Assembly: GCA_030065635.1 (NCBI GenBank)
Contig: JASJDJ010000008.1
Coordinates: 1-64,000 of the forward strand
DNA: 64,000 bases
Reading direction: 5' to 3'
Source of the DNA: Xenococcaceae cyanobacterium MO_188.B32
GTDB lineage: Bacteria; Cyanobacteriota; Cyanobacteriia; Cyanobacteriales; Xenococcaceae
Shown here: positions 63,317 through 64,000 of the stretch, piece by piece
Position numbering within the stretch: position 1 is the first letter of the stretch
Layout: each line of letters opens with the position of its first letter
Made by a program: the position numbers and the translations under genes
The notes under the pieces: model-generated
What the model was told of the DNA's origin: nothing
The model's database searches: none
What the model saw: only the letters and a program-made list of their open reading frames with translations

Positions 63317-63325
63317 CAAGCACAA

Positions 63326-63473
63326 ATATCTATAACTCCTGCGATCCTAACATAGTAAGGATAAGAGATTAATTGACTGAGATGAATATTGGCGATCGCC
63401 ATTCTTATTTAGAGAAGGAAACAGCCCCTAAAAAAAATCTAGGTAAATCTGGGGTGGAAAGGGGGGACATATC
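63326..63473. other. Short gene-free spacer before the fragment at the right edge
   Basis: Contains a HIP1 octamer (GCGATCGC) at about 63390 and a purine-rich GTGGAAAGGGGGGAC stretch. No promoter was assigned. Confidence 0.3.
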
Positions 63474-63931
63474 TATTTTTAGAAAATACTATTAGCACTA
63501 GTGGTAGTCAAATCTTTGAATCTTTAGATACTCAGAAAATTTGGATTGATATTGTTAATCAGACTAATCTAGCTCATGATAGTGATGAGAGAGGGCCAGC
63601 ATGGGCTGATTTGGGTCTCAACTCTGAAACTAGCTTGTTTAATGAGTCACATTCAAAGTTACCAGAAAGGTTTGAAGAGATTAGTCTTTCTACTGATGGT
63701 ACGAGTAATGCTGTCTCGGTCGAGGTCGAAAAGCGAGAAGACTCGGTGCAAATTTCTACCGAGACAGCTATGGTCGAGCTCTTGTTTAAACCCTATCGTC
63801 TCCGCCTGCATAATCTCTCCAGTGGTAAGACCATCGTTCGAGAACAGCCAGGCGGTCTTTTTTACGAACGGGAGGGAATCACCTATGGGGTCAAAGAGGT
63901 AACTGATGTTACTGAATTAACGGGACTTTGA
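63474..63931 (+). pseudogene. Fragment resembling the N-terminal domain of a GH31 glycosidase
   Basis: About 150 codons are open without a recognisable start; internal ATGs at 63597 and 63611 occur in different frames. The peptide includes VSVEVEKREDSVQISTETAM, then FKPYRLRLHNLSSGKTIVRE and REGITYGVKEVTDVTELTG, a pattern of the beta-sandwich that precedes the GH31 barrel. A stop codon follows directly (63929-63931), so the catalytic barrel is missing. The family call is tentative. A hairpin element begins a few dozen bases further on. Confidence 0.5.
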
Positions 63932-63973
63932 CAATTTTACCTATCAAAAAGGGGTGAAAGCCTTGCCAGACGC

Positions 63974-64000
63974 CGAATTTACCTCGAAGAGGTAAATTCG
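63974..64000. repeat. Hairpin at the window edge
   Basis: CGAATTTACCTC, a GAA loop and GAGGTAAATTCG: perfect 12-bp arms ending at the last base. It may belong to an element that cut off the preceding glycosidase-like gene; the sequence beyond the window is not available. Confidence 0.7.

Noticed and set aside
1-64000. Search for tRNA, rRNA, CRISPR arrays and prophage
   Set aside because: No cloverleaf with a GGTTCRA arm, no regular direct-repeat/spacer array and no phage structural or integrase genes were seen by eye; heptamer tracts have no spacers and are not CRISPR.

Overview
The window reads as chromosomal DNA of a cyanobacterium. It is AT-rich and full of the HIP1 octamer GCGATCGC and GATCGATC variants. 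Its gene families are typically cyanobacterial: homogentisate phytyltransferase, a DUF1830-like remnant, an RRM-type RNA-binding protein, a bifunctional-nuclease-family protein, group 2 sigma factors and a PixJ/PilJ-type chemosensory operon. Heptanucleotide tandem repeats (GAACTCC, TTAGTTG, TTATTAC) and small inverted-repeat elements also fit filamentous or pleurocapsalean-type genomes. The species cannot be named from the sequence alone.

Layout. 0.1-12.5 kb: an FKBP-like protein, MurJ, CorA, a secreted FAD oxidoreductase, a short Crp/Fnr regulator, two tandem rhomboid proteases, a LivH-type permease and a tonB-exbB-exbD operon. 12.5-20.3 kb: a truncated methyltransferase-like gene, an aldo/keto reductase, a VOC protein, PhoH, an HD-domain gene broken by two small mobile elements, a nucleoside hydrolase, small membrane and zinc proteins, and peptide deformylase. 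20.6-24.7 kb: two related Ser/Thr kinases and homogentisate phytyltransferase. 25.1-26.3 kb: a cluster of gene fragments. 26.4-28.9 kb: a histidine kinase, a sigma factor and a DUF1830 remnant. 29.0-40.7 kb: a chemosensory operon in the order CheY-CheW-MCP-MCP-CheA-CheW, matching the pixHIJ1J2L arrangement. Both MCPs carry a GAF domain with two Cys placed as in DXCF cyanobacteriochromes. 41-53.4 kb: RuvC, riboflavin synthase, a DUF151 protein, a 4Fe-4S aldo/keto reductase, an RRM gene with a stop at codon 2, a voltage-gated-type K+ channel, TyrA, two oligopeptide-type binding lipoproteins and an M23 peptidase.

53.5-62.6 kb holds the most notable system: four co-directional genes for acyl-CoA synthetase, a FadN-like 3-hydroxyacyl-CoA dehydrogenase/enoyl-CoA hydratase, thiolase and a FadE-like acyl-CoA dehydrogenase. 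Together they would form a complete fatty-acid beta-oxidation spiral, a pathway commonly regarded as missing from cyanobacteria. A divergent 47-residue ribbon-helix-helix protein and a perfect 23-bp palindrome lie just upstream and look like a local regulator and operator. 62.7-64 kb: a BrnT-type toxin-antitoxin pair, then a fragment resembling the N-terminal domain of a GH31 glycosidase, ending in a hairpin at the window edge.

Repeats are a theme throughout. They fill the spacers of the beta-oxidation operon, are translated in frame inside the FadE-like protein, supply the first residues of the second MCP, and disrupt genes. No tRNA, rRNA or CRISPR array was seen.
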